Shown here in pieces: positions 36,564 to 44,317 of a DNA stretch of 64,000 bases. The DNA comes from Burkholderiales bacterium. GTDB taxonomy: Bacteria > Pseudomonadota > Gammaproteobacteria > Burkholderiales > Burkholderiaceae_C. The position numbers and the translations under genes were made by a program. The notes below the pieces were generated by a model. That model ran no database searches, was not told the DNA's origin, and saw nothing but the letters and a program-made list of their open reading frames with translations. The stretch's first letter is position 1. Each line of letters starts with the position of its first letter. The DNA lies in assembly GCA_016213325.1 (NCBI GenBank), contig JACRAY010000007.1, positions 124,001 to 188,000 on the forward strand. The letters run 5' to 3'.

Positions 36564-37832
36564 ATGCTGAAGCATCGGGGACAATCGGCGGGGATGAAGC
36601 ACGAACCGGCCGGCCATGGCGCGGCGGACGATGCGCCCGCGCCCCTCAGGCCGCGCGGCTCCAGCCAGTTGGGCATGCGCCAGTTCAACGAGCGCGTGGT
36701 GCTGCACGCCCTGCGCCTGCATGGGGACTTGCCCAAGGCGGAGCTGGCGCGCCTCACCGGGCTGACCGCCCAGACCATGGGGCTGATCACCACCCGGCTG
36801 GAGGAGGACGGCCTGCTGCTGCGGCGCGAGCGCGTGCGCGGCCGCATCGGCCAGCCCTCGATCCCGCTGGGACTCAACCCCAAGGGAGCCTTCGCCATCG
36901 GCATCAAGATCGGCCGGCGCAGCACCGACTGCCTGCTGGTGGACTTTACGGGAACGGTGCAGAAGCGGCTCGGCCTCGCCTACCGGTTTCCCGCGATCGA
37001 GGAACTGCTGCCGGCCATTGCCGACAACCTGCGGGCGCTGCGCCGCTCGCTCGGCCCCCTGTCATCGCGCCTGGTCGGCACCGGCGTGGCGGTGCCCTTC
37101 TTCATGGGCGGCTGGCATCGGCTGCTGGGGCTGTCGCAGGCGCAGGCGGAAGCCTGGAACCGCGTCGACCTGGCCGGGGAGATCCAGGCCCTGACGAAGC
37201 TGCCGGTGAGCTATGCCAAGGACACTTCGGCGGCCTGTGTCGCAGAACTGGTTCAGGGCCGCGGGCGGCAGATCAAGAGCTATCTCTACCTTTATGTCGA
37301 CACTTTTGTCGGCGGCGGGCTGGTGCTGGGCTCGAAACTGCATGCCGGCGTGCACGGCAATGCCGGAGCGGTGGCTTCGCTGCCGGTCGCCCAGGCGCGT
37401 GGTCCCAATCCACCCGGCCAACTGGTGGCCGACGCTTCGCTGTGGGAACTCGAGCAGGTGTTCGCCGCCCACGAACTCGATACTGCCGCCGCCTACGACG
37501 ACCGTGCGATGCGTGCGCCCTGGCTGCGCCACACCCAGGCGTGGACCCGCTCGGCCGCCAATGCGCTCGCGCAGTGCATCGTGGCCGGCATGGCTTTCGT
37601 GGATGTCGATGCCGTGGTGCTCGACGGCTCGTTGTCGCGCGAAGCGCTGGCCGCCCTACTCGCGGAAGCGGGCGAAGCGCTGAAACGCTACAACTGGGAG
37701 GGCCTGTGGACGCCGGCACTGCACGCCGGCACGATCGGCCCCGACGCACGCGCGCTCGGCGGAGCGCTGCTGCCGCTGCACGAGAACTTCGCGCCGCACA
37801 GCGAGATCTTTCTCAAGGCGGAAGCGGGCTGA
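36564..37832 (+). CDS. ROK-family transcriptional regulator
   Basis: This 422-residue protein has an N-terminal winged helix (about 40-100: LGMRQFNERVVLHALRLHG, then KAELARLTGLTAQTM) and a C-terminal ROK sugar-kinase-like domain (GIKIGRRSTDCLLVDFTG, then the GAGVHGNAGAV-like zinc/sugar region). The usual ROK zinc cysteines are not evident. It likely senses the transported sugar or its phosphate and represses the transporter and kinase genes. The ATG at 36564 directly follows frcA; a second ATG at 36594 is possible and neither has a strong ribosome site. Confidence 0.85.
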   Translation: MLKHRGQSAGMKHEPAGHGAADDAPAPLRPRGSSQLGMRQFNERVVLHALRLHGDLPKAELARLTGLTAQTMGLITTRLEEDGLLLRRERVRGRIGQPSIPLGLNPKGAFAIGIKIGRRSTDCLLVDFTGTVQKRLGLAYRFPAIEELLPAIADNLRALRRSLGPLSSRLVGTGVAVPFFMGGWHRLLGLSQAQAEAWNRVDLAGEIQALTKLPVSYAKDTSAACVAELVQGRGRQIKSYLYLYVDTFVGGGLVLGSKLHAGVHGNAGAVASLPVAQARGPNPPGQLVADASLWELEQVFAAHELDTAAAYDDRAMRAPWLRHTQAWTRSAANALAQCIVAGMAFVDVDAVVLDGSLSREALAALLAEAGEALKRYNWEGLWTPALHAGTIGPDARALGGALLPLHENFAPHSEIFLKAEAG

Positions 37833-37858
37833 CCGGCGGTTTGCCGGCTACCCGGGGT

Positions 37859-38362
37859 TCAGGACCGACCGCGTCCCTTCCCCGCAGGCCTTGCGGGCGC
37901 GTGCAGCGGCAGCCGCGTATCTGCCTTCACCTCCTTCAACACCACGCTGGAGCGCACGTGCGTCACGCCGGTCAGGCGGAACAGCACCTCGTGCAGGAAC
38001 GACTCGTAGCTCTTGATGTCGGGCACCAGCACCTTGATCATGTAGTCGGCCTGCCCCGTGGTGGCGTAGCAGCTCACGATCTGCGGGCAGTCCAGCACCT
38101 GCTGCTGGAAGCGCAGCACATCGTCTTCGGTGTGGCGCGTCAGGTTGACTTCGGCCAGCACGCACAGGGACAAGCCGACCTTCTCGCGGTCGACCAAGGC
38201 GGTGTAGCCGCGGATCACGCCGCTGGCCTCCATCTCCTTCACGCGCTTCCAGCACGGCGTGCTGGACAGGCCGGCGGCCTCTGCGAGCTGCTGCACGGTC
38301 TGGCGCGAGTCGCGTTGCAGCTCGCTGAGCAGGACGAGGTCGTGGCGGTCGAGGTCGGACAT
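37859..38362 (-). CDS. Lrp/AsnC-family transcriptional regulator
   Basis: This 167-residue regulator has an N-terminal helix-turn-helix (LAEAAGLSSTPCWKRVKEME) and a C-terminal RAM ligand-binding domain (VLAEVNLTRHTEDDVLRF, then YDYMIKVLVPD-like TGQADYMIKVLVPD). It is divergent from the indolepyruvate oxidoreductase gene with 100 bases between starts; in several proteobacteria an Lrp protein beside this gene senses amino acids (inference). The last about 15 residues (PARPAGKGRGRS) are a basic tail. Confidence 0.9.
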   Translation of the reverse strand: MSDLDRHDLVLLSELQRDSRQTVQQLAEAAGLSSTPCWKRVKEMEASGVIRGYTALVDREKVGLSLCVLAEVNLTRHTEDDVLRFQQQVLDCPQIVSCYATTGQADYMIKVLVPDIKSYESFLHEVLFRLTGVTHVRSSVVLKEVKADTRLPLHAPARPAGKGRGRS

Positions 38363-38462
38363 TCTCGTTTCCCCGGGAAATTCAGAAGGATATTCTCCTC
38401 CGTACCGGTAGAGGGTGGGGAAAAAGAACCCCTTTTCCCGTCTGGATGCGTAAGCTTGCCCG

Positions 38463-41400
38463 ATGATGAAAACCCTGGAACGCCCCGATTACAAGCTCAG
38501 CGACAGCCTCTGGGCGCCCGGCGGCGCAATCTTCCTGACCGGCACGCAGGCGCTGGTGCGGCTGATGCTGATGCAGCGGCAGCGCGACGCCGCGGCGGGC
38601 CTGGACACCCGCGGCTTCATCAGCGGCTACCGCGGCTCGCCGCTGGGCATGGTGGACCTGCAGGTGTGGAAGGCCGGCAAGAAGTTCGAGGAGGCGGGCG
38701 TTCGCTTCCTGCCCGCGATCAACGAGGAACTGGGCGCGACTGCCGTGCTGGGCACGCAGCGCGTCGAGGCCGACCCCGAGCGCACCTGCGAAGGCGTGTT
38801 CGCCATGTGGTACGGCAAAGGCCCGGGCGTCGACCGAGCGGGCGACGCGCTGAAGCACGGCAACGCCTACGGCGCGTCGCCGCACGGCGGCGTGCTGATG
38901 GTGGCAGGTGACGACCACGGCTGCGTGTCGTCGTCCATGCCGCACCAGAGCGACCAGGCCTTCCAGTCGTGGCACGCGCCCATCGTCGCGCCGGCCAACG
39001 TGGCGGAGTACCTGGAATTCGGCTTGTACGGCTGGCAGCTGTCGCGCTTTTCGGGCAACTGGGTCGGCTTCACGGCGCTGTCCGAGATCGTCGAGAGCGG
39101 CTCCACGGTCGACCTGGACCTGGTGAATGCGCGAGTCGCCGCGTGGCAGGACGGCGACACGGTGCGGCAGGTGACCGGCTACACACCGCCTGCGCTCGGC
39201 CTGCATTACCGCTGGCCCGACCTGCCGTCGCTGGTGATCGAGCAGCGCCTGCACGCCAAGCTGGATGCGGTGCGCGCCTTCGCACGCGTCAACAGCATCG
39301 ACCGCCACATCGTCGACAGCGACCACGCCACGGTGGGCATCGTCACTGCGGGCAAGGCGCACTACGACTTCATGGAGGTGCTCAGGCGCCTGAACATCTC
39401 GCAGGACAACCTGCGGCTGCACGGCGTGCGCATCTACAAGCTGGGACTCACCTACCCGATAGAGCCGACGCGCATGAAGGAGTTTGCCAAGGGCCTGAAG
39501 GAAATCCTGGTCATCGAGGAGAAGGGCCCGGTGGTCGAGGAGCAGCTGCGCTCGATGTTCTACAACGAGCCGGTGCGCCCCGCCATCGTCGGCAAGAGGG
39601 ACAGGAACGGTGCGTCGCTGGTGTCCGGGCTGGGCGAGCTGCGGCCCTCGCGCCTGATCAAGATCGTGGCCGAATGGCTGGTAGGCCACTTTGCCGACCT
39701 GGACCGCCGCAGCTTCGTGCGCGACTTCACGCCGCCTGAATTGCTGGCCAACGAGAGCGACAGCGTGAAGCGCGTGCCCTACTTCTGCGCCGGCTGCCCG
39801 CACAACACCTCCACCAAGGTGCCCGAGGGCTCGCACGCGCAGGCCGGCATCGGCTGCCACTTCATGGCGAGCTGGATGAACCGCGAGACCGAAGGCCTGA
39901 TCCAGATGGGCGGCGAAGGCGTGGACTGGGTGTCGCACGCCATGTTCACGAAAATGCCGCACGTCTTCCAGAACCTGGGCGACGGCACCTACTACCACTC
40001 GGGCTACCTCGCCATCCGGCAGGCGGTGGCGGCGAAAGCCACGCTCACCTACAAGATCCTGTTCAACGATGCGGTGGCCATGACCGGCGGCCAGCCGGTG
40101 GACGGCATCATCAGCGTGGACGGCATCGCGCGGCAGGTGGAGGCCGAGGGCGTGAAGCACGTAGCGGTGCTGTCCGACGACATCACCAAGTACGACTCGA
40201 TTCGCAACCGCTTTCCCGCAGGCACCGAGTTCCACGACCGCGCCGAACTCGACGCCGTGCAGCGCCGGCTGCGCGAGATGCCGGGCGTGACCGTGCTGAT
40301 CTACGAACAGACCTGCGCCGCCGAGAAGCGCCGCCGCCGCAAGAAGGGCGAGCTGGTCGACCCGGCACGCCGCGTCTTCATCAACGACCGCGTGTGCGAA
40401 GGCTGCGGCGACTGCTCGGTGCAGAGCAACTGCGTGGCGGTGCTGCCGCTGGAAACGCCGCTGGGGCGCAAGCGCAAGATCGACCAGTCGAGCTGCAACA
40501 AGGACTACTCGTGCACCAAGGGCTTCTGCCCGAGTTTCGTCGGCGTGCTGGGCGGCAAGCTGCGCAAGAAGGCCGGGGCGCTGGCAGGCGGGGCGGGTGA
40601 GTTCATGCGGCGTGTCGATGCGCTGCCGCTGCCCGCACCATGGCACTGGACCGGCCCGTACGACCTGCTCGTCACCGGCGTCGGCGGCACCGGTGTCGTG
40701 ACGGTCGGCGCGCTCATTTCGATGGCCGCGCACCTCGAAGGCAAGAGCGCCAGCGTGCTCGACTTCATGGGCTTTGCGCAGAAGGGCGGCTCGGTGCTGT
40801 CTTACGTACGGCTGGCCGACGTGCCGTCGCGCCTGAACCAGGTGCGCATCGACACGCAGCAGGCCGACGCGATCTTCGCGTGCGACCTGGTGGTGGGCGC
40901 GTCGCCCGACTCGCTGGTGACCGTGCGCCATGGCCGCACGAAGATCCTGGCCAACACGCACGAGGTGCCGGTGGCCGAGAGCCTGCGCAACCCGGATGCC
41001 AGCCTGAAGGTGCCGCAGTTGCTGGAGAAGCTGCGCTTTGCGGCGGGCGCAGACCGCGTGGAGACGCTGGACGCGCAAGCGCTGGCCGAAACCTTCCTGG
41101 GCGACTCGATCTTCTCGAACATCGTGGCGCTGGGCTATGCGTGGCAGCGCGGGCTGGTGCCGGTGGGTGTGCAGGCGCTGCTGCATGCGATAGAGCTGAA
41201 CGGCGTGGCGGTGGACAGCAACAGGATGGCGTTCTCGCTGGGACGGCTGGCGGCGCAGGAGCCGGCGGCGATCGAGTCGCTGCTGCGCGACGAGGAAGTG
41301 GCCAAGGAAGAAGTGGAGTCGCTGGACGCGATCGTCGCGCGCGGCGTGGCGCACCTCACGGGGTACCAGGATGCGGCGTATGCGCGCCGCTATTCCGATG

Positions 41401-42023
41401 TCGTCGCGAAAGTGCGCGAGCGCGAGATGTCCCTGGGCACCGACCCTTCGTTGCCACTCACGCGCGCCGTTGCGCAAAGCCTGCTGAAGCTCATGGCGTA
41501 CAAGGACGAATACGAAGTCGCGCGCCTGTACACCGACGGCGAGTTCCGCAAGGCGCTGGCGCACCAGTTCGAAGGCGACGTGCAGCTCGAGTTCTACATG
41601 GCGCCGCCGGTGCTGAGCAAATCGCGCAACGGCCAGCCGCCGCGCAAGATCCGGCTGGGCGGCTGGATGCTGCCGGCGATGAAGGTGCTGGCGCTGGGCA
41701 AGCGGCTGCGCGGGACGGCGCTGGACTTCTTCGGGCGCACCGAAGAGCGGCGCATGGAGCGTGAGCTGGTGGCCGCGTATGTTCAGCGGATCGAGGCGCT
41801 GCTGCCTGCGCTCGACGCGTCACGGCTGAAGGCGGCGACCGATATCGCGGCGCTGCCCTTGTCCATGCGGGGTTTCGGGCATGTGAAGCTCGCCAATGTG
41901 GCGCTGGCCCGCGTGCGCGAGGCGGAGTTGCTGCATCGCTTCGATCCCCAGAAGTACCCGCGGCCAGCTGTGTCGAAGGAGGCGGGGCAGATTCGGGGGA
42001 TTCGGGTGGTGGCGGGGGTGTAG
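38463..42023 (+). CDS. fused indolepyruvate ferredoxin oxidoreductase
   Basis: This 1186-residue protein fuses the alpha (IorA-like) and gamma (IorB-like) parts of indolepyruvate ferredoxin oxidoreductase with a TPP domain. It converts aryl-pyruvates from aromatic amino acids to aryl-acetyl-CoA. Visible features are GYRGSPLGMVDLQVW near residue 55, the TPP-region cysteines YFCAGCPHNTST near 440, iron-sulfur cysteines CEGCGDCSVQSNC and CTKGFCPSF near 645-690, and the gamma motif VGGTGVVTVGALIS near 740. The normal fused length is about 1150-1200. Two Met codons open the frame. It links amino-acid catabolism to aryl-CoA chemistry elsewhere in the window. Confidence 0.92.
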   Translation: MMKTLERPDYKLSDSLWAPGGAIFLTGTQALVRLMLMQRQRDAAAGLDTRGFISGYRGSPLGMVDLQVWKAGKKFEEAGVRFLPAINEELGATAVLGTQRVEADPERTCEGVFAMWYGKGPGVDRAGDALKHGNAYGASPHGGVLMVAGDDHGCVSSSMPHQSDQAFQSWHAPIVAPANVAEYLEFGLYGWQLSRFSGNWVGFTALSEIVESGSTVDLDLVNARVAAWQDGDTVRQVTGYTPPALGLHYRWPDLPSLVIEQRLHAKLDAVRAFARVNSIDRHIVDSDHATVGIVTAGKAHYDFMEVLRRLNISQDNLRLHGVRIYKLGLTYPIEPTRMKEFAKGLKEILVIEEKGPVVEEQLRSMFYNEPVRPAIVGKRDRNGASLVSGLGELRPSRLIKIVAEWLVGHFADLDRRSFVRDFTPPELLANESDSVKRVPYFCAGCPHNTSTKVPEGSHAQAGIGCHFMASWMNRETEGLIQMGGEGVDWVSHAMFTKMPHVFQNLGDGTYYHSGYLAIRQAVAAKATLTYKILFNDAVAMTGGQPVDGIISVDGIARQVEAEGVKHVAVLSDDITKYDSIRNRFPAGTEFHDRAELDAVQRRLREMPGVTVLIYEQTCAAEKRRRRKKGELVDPARRVFINDRVCEGCGDCSVQSNCVAVLPLETPLGRKRKIDQSSCNKDYSCTKGFCPSFVGVLGGKLRKKAGALAGGAGEFMRRVDALPLPAPWHWTGPYDLLVTGVGGTGVVTVGALISMAAHLEGKSASVLDFMGFAQKGGSVLSYVRLADVPSRLNQVRIDTQQADAIFACDLVVGASPDSLVTVRHGRTKILANTHEVPVAESLRNPDASLKVPQLLEKLRFAAGADRVETLDAQALAETFLGDSIFSNIVALGYAWQRGLVPVGVQALLHAIELNGVAVDSNRMAFSLGRLAAQEPAAIESLLRDEEVAKEEVESLDAIVARGVAHLTGYQDAAYARRYSDVVAKVREREMSLGTDPSLPLTRAVAQSLLKLMAYKDEYEVARLYTDGEFRKALAHQFEGDVQLEFYMAPPVLSKSRNGQPPRKIRLGGWMLPAMKVLALGKRLRGTALDFFGRTEERRMERELVAAYVQRIEALLPALDASRLKAATDIAALPLSMRGFGHVKLANVALARVREAELLHRFDPQKYPRPAVSKEAGQIRGIRVVAGV

Positions 42024-42112
42024 GCTACGGGCTGAAGACTGGAGGAGGACGAGAGTATGCGCACTCACATGGTTGTTTGCACGGCGGGTCGGGCTGTATC
42101 CCGTTGGACCCC

Positions 42113-42457
42113 ATGAAAGTCCCCGCACTGCGCATCGAGATCAACGACGAGCTGGTCGCGATCGCCGGAGCTCCGGGCCTCTCGCTGTTGTCCGGTCAGG
42201 TCGGCTATGGAGCGTCGAACAAGCCAATTGACGCTTCTTCCGCGATGTTCCTCGTCATGGGCCTGGATGTGCACGGCTCACAACCTCGCCAACTCACGTG
42301 GGCCAACGGAGTGCAGTTGAAACTAGGTGACAGGGTGACCTTTGAGCTTGTCGAAGTCACGGAGCCCAGTCCACCGAGTAAGGTGTTGGCAACGCCGTCC
42401 TCCGCTGAGCTGGAACAAGAGGCGATGAAGTCGGAAGCCAAGAAGCGGGCAGTCTGA
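42113..42457 (+). CDS. small protein of unknown function next to an HNH-like gene
   Basis: This 114-residue protein is predicted mainly beta (ALRIEINDELVAIAG, then LKLGDRVTFELVEV) with a Lys/Glu-rich C-terminal helix. I do not recognise it with certainty; small proteins with a similar IEIND..GLSLLS start occur as single genes or beside nucleases and could be immunity proteins. It lies 6 bases before the HNH-like gene and base composition drops here compared with the upstream oxidoreductase. The ATG is chosen over an upstream TTG because the longer form adds non-conserved residues. Confidence 0.6.
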   Translation: MKVPALRIEINDELVAIAGAPGLSLLSGQVGYGASNKPIDASSAMFLVMGLDVHGSQPRQLTWANGVQLKLGDRVTFELVEVTEPSPPSKVLATPSSAELEQEAMKSEAKKRAV

Positions 42458-42463
42458 TTCACA

Positions 42464-42916
42464 ATGGCAAAGAAGCGACCCCTCCCAGATTTCCTTGAAG
42501 GCAAGGTCACGCCTGATGTGTACGATCGCTGGCTTGCGCGCAAGGCGGCAGCGCATGCGCGGCGAGATCAAAAGCGTTTCGGGGAGTGGAAGGGGGGCGC
42601 TGATTATCGTGATCTCATACATGCGGCAGTGATAGCCTCTGAAGGCAAGGACGCTTACACGGGCGAGACCCTGGACTGGTCCTTGATCAGTACGTACAAC
42701 AACGAGGCGTCGAAAGTTGGCCGACACGGGTACAAGGCCGGCTTCGCACTGCTCCCCACCGTGGACCACGTCCAGGCGGACAGCACCGACGCCCAGTTCT
42801 GCATTTGCTCTTGGCGAACAAATGACTCAAAGCATGACCTACCCAAAGAGGCGTTCCTTGAGCTTTGCGAGAAGGTTCTCAAGCATCATGGCTTCAGCAT
42901 CGTCAAGGCAAGTTGA
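42464..42916 (+). CDS. HNH-like nuclease-fold protein
   Basis: This 150-residue protein has a Lys/Arg-rich N-terminus and a segment that reads like an HNH finger: DAYTGETLDW (near residue 62, in the position of the usual zinc or beta-hairpin), PTVDHV (the first His after Asp, near residue 97) and TNDSKHDLP (Asn then Lys/His, near residue 120). The zinc CxxC pairs of many HNH proteins are missing. It could be a nuclease effector with the preceding small protein as partner. Evidence is motif-level only. Confidence 0.55.
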   Translation: MAKKRPLPDFLEGKVTPDVYDRWLARKAAAHARRDQKRFGEWKGGADYRDLIHAAVIASEGKDAYTGETLDWSLISTYNNEASKVGRHGYKAGFALLPTVDHVQADSTDAQFCICSWRTNDSKHDLPKEAFLELCEKVLKHHGFSIVKAS

Positions 42917-43126
42917 CAGGCCCTTCGACGTGGGTGCCCAACGGCGCCTGAAGCTTGCGAGTATCCAAGTTGCCAACGCGCGCGGTCAGCCGTGAAAAGG
43001 GCCGGAGCCGCGGCATGGCGACGCCGCACATTGCTCCGCAACTCTGGGGATGACAAACCAGCAGTTCAACCGCATCCTCCCGGTGGTTCGCCAAGCGAAC
43101 TCTCACAATCACACCGGAGGGATGCC

Positions 43127-43609
43127 ATGTCCACGGGAAGACTGCTACTGACCATCGCGAGCGTGCTCGCGCTCGCCTTCATCACCGGCTGCGCCACAGT
43201 GCCCACGCCGGAAGCGATGAAGGCCGAGATCGCGACCTTCCAGCTGCCCAAGACGCCTGAGCCTGGCAAGGCCCTCGTCTACGTGGTTCGCCCGAGCTCG
43301 CTGGGCACCCTGATCCGCTTCAACGTCTTCGTGGACGACCAGGAAGCGGCGTCCGAGATGGGCTATACACGCGGCAGCCAGTACATCTACTTCCACGTGA
43401 CGCCGGGCAAGCACAGGATCCTCTCGAAGGCCGAGAACTGGGCCGAAGCGGAGATAACGGCGAACGCCGGCGACGTGATCTTCATCCAGCAGGAGCCTGC
43501 CATGGGCGTCATCATGGCCCGCAACTCGATCTCGAGGGTGGACGACATCCAGGGCAAGTACTTCGTGAAGAAGCTGGAACTGGGCACGATCATCAAGACT
43601 GCCAAGTAG
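43127..43609 (+). CDS. DUF2846-type lipoprotein
   Basis: This 160-residue protein has a lipoprotein signal peptide with lipobox FITGC (Cys22). The mature domain reads ALVYVVRPSSLGTLIRFNVFVDD, then GSQYIYFHVTPGKHRI and AGDVIFIQQEP, a pattern I associate with DUF2846 outer-membrane-anchored proteins of unknown role. The ACCGGAGGGATGCC ribosome site supports the start. It stands alone; the 210 bases before it show no gene. Confidence 0.75.
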   Translation: MSTGRLLLTIASVLALAFITGCATVPTPEAMKAEIATFQLPKTPEPGKALVYVVRPSSLGTLIRFNVFVDDQEAASEMGYTRGSQYIYFHVTPGKHRILSKAENWAEAEITANAGDVIFIQQEPAMGVIMARNSISRVDDIQGKYFVKKLELGTIIKTAK

Positions 43610-43676
43610 CTGCGGCGCAGCTGACACTTGGGAGCTTCTGTCACGGAGAATCGGGGCTTCACGAGAGGACCCTACC

Positions 43677-44180
43677 ATGACCGATCGCGCCGCCGAGCTG
43701 GCTACCAAGCTCATTCGCAATTTCCACGAAGTGCCGCTGCAGGCGCTCAAGCGCGAGCCGCACTACGACTCCGCGGGCGCACGCTTGGCGCGCGGCACGG
43801 CCGCGAAGAAGCTGGGCGCTTCCTACGACGTCCTGCAGCCCGGCATGCGCGGCTGCCCGTACCACCTGCATCACGCCCAGGAGGAGATGTTCGTCATCCT
43901 CGAAGGCCATGCCACGCTGCGGGTGGCGGGCGAGATGCTGCCGGTGAAGCCGGGCGACGTGATCTTCATCCCGCCCGGGCCGGACTATCCGCACCACATC
44001 ATCAACACGGGCGACGCGCCGCTGAAGTACCTGTCGATCAGCACGATGGAGCAGCCCGAGATCTGCGAATATCCGGACTCGGGCAAGTTCCTGGCTGAGG
44101 GCAGCCTGGAATCGAAGACGCCCTTCGAGGTGATCGACCGCAAGGGCGAGAGCAAGGACTACTGGGACGGCGAGCCCTAG
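43677..44180 (+). CDS. cupin-domain protein
   Basis: This 167-residue protein is a single cupin. The metal-binding motif 1 is PYHLHHAQEEMFVILEG (three His/Glu ligands, near residues 62-70) and motif 2 is PHHIINTGD (near residue 103). It may be a dioxygenase, isomerase or sugar-binding regulator; the sequence does not decide. It comes 67 bases after the lipoprotein and ends before the low-GC pair. A GAGAGGACC site precedes the ATG. Confidence 0.8.
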   Translation: MTDRAAELATKLIRNFHEVPLQALKREPHYDSAGARLARGTAAKKLGASYDVLQPGMRGCPYHLHHAQEEMFVILEGHATLRVAGEMLPVKPGDVIFIPPGPDYPHHIINTGDAPLKYLSISTMEQPEICEYPDSGKFLAEGSLESKTPFEVIDRKGESKDYWDGEP

Positions 44181-44277
44181 CGGTTTGCCAGCAAGTGTTG
44201 TCGCCGCGGAGAGCGCGGCCGCCGCGAGAAAGGGATGCTTCGGAACCAATGCGCCGGGTGTTTCTCCCTCATTGCCT

Positions 44278-44305
44278 GTACGATCCGTTCATGTGAGGAC
44301 CGTAC
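44278..44305. promoter_or_regulatory. inverted repeat upstream of the ATPase-TOPRIM gene
   Basis: GTACGATCC (44278-44286) and GGACCGTAC (44297-44305) pair with one mismatch across a 10-base spacer. The dyad ends 12 bases before the GTG start at 44318, where it could serve as an operator or as a stem over the translation start. No cognate regulator gene is seen. Confidence 0.35.
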
Positions 44306-44317
44306 ACAGAGGGACCC

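Noticed and set aside
37833..37847. CCGGC/GCCGG hairpin between the ROK and Lrp genes as a terminator
   Set aside because: Only five pairs and no T-run on either strand; it could be chance in GC-rich sequence.
38382..41564. A very long open frame on the minus strand opposite the indolepyruvate oxidoreductase gene
   Set aside because: Its translation is His/Arg/Ala-rich low-complexity sequence typical of antisense frames in high-GC DNA, and the plus-strand protein has clear domains throughout.
42930..42990. GCCCAAC motifs at about 42937 and 46972 that look like integron attC R'' ends
   Set aside because: No matching GTTRRRY end or inverted partner was found in the next 150 bases and no integrase is present.
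44203..44233. GCCGCG/CGCGGC hairpin downstream of the cupin gene as island boundary or terminator
   Set aside because: No T-run, no direct repeats flanking the low-GC pair and no tRNA or integrase nearby, so no attachment site can be claimed.
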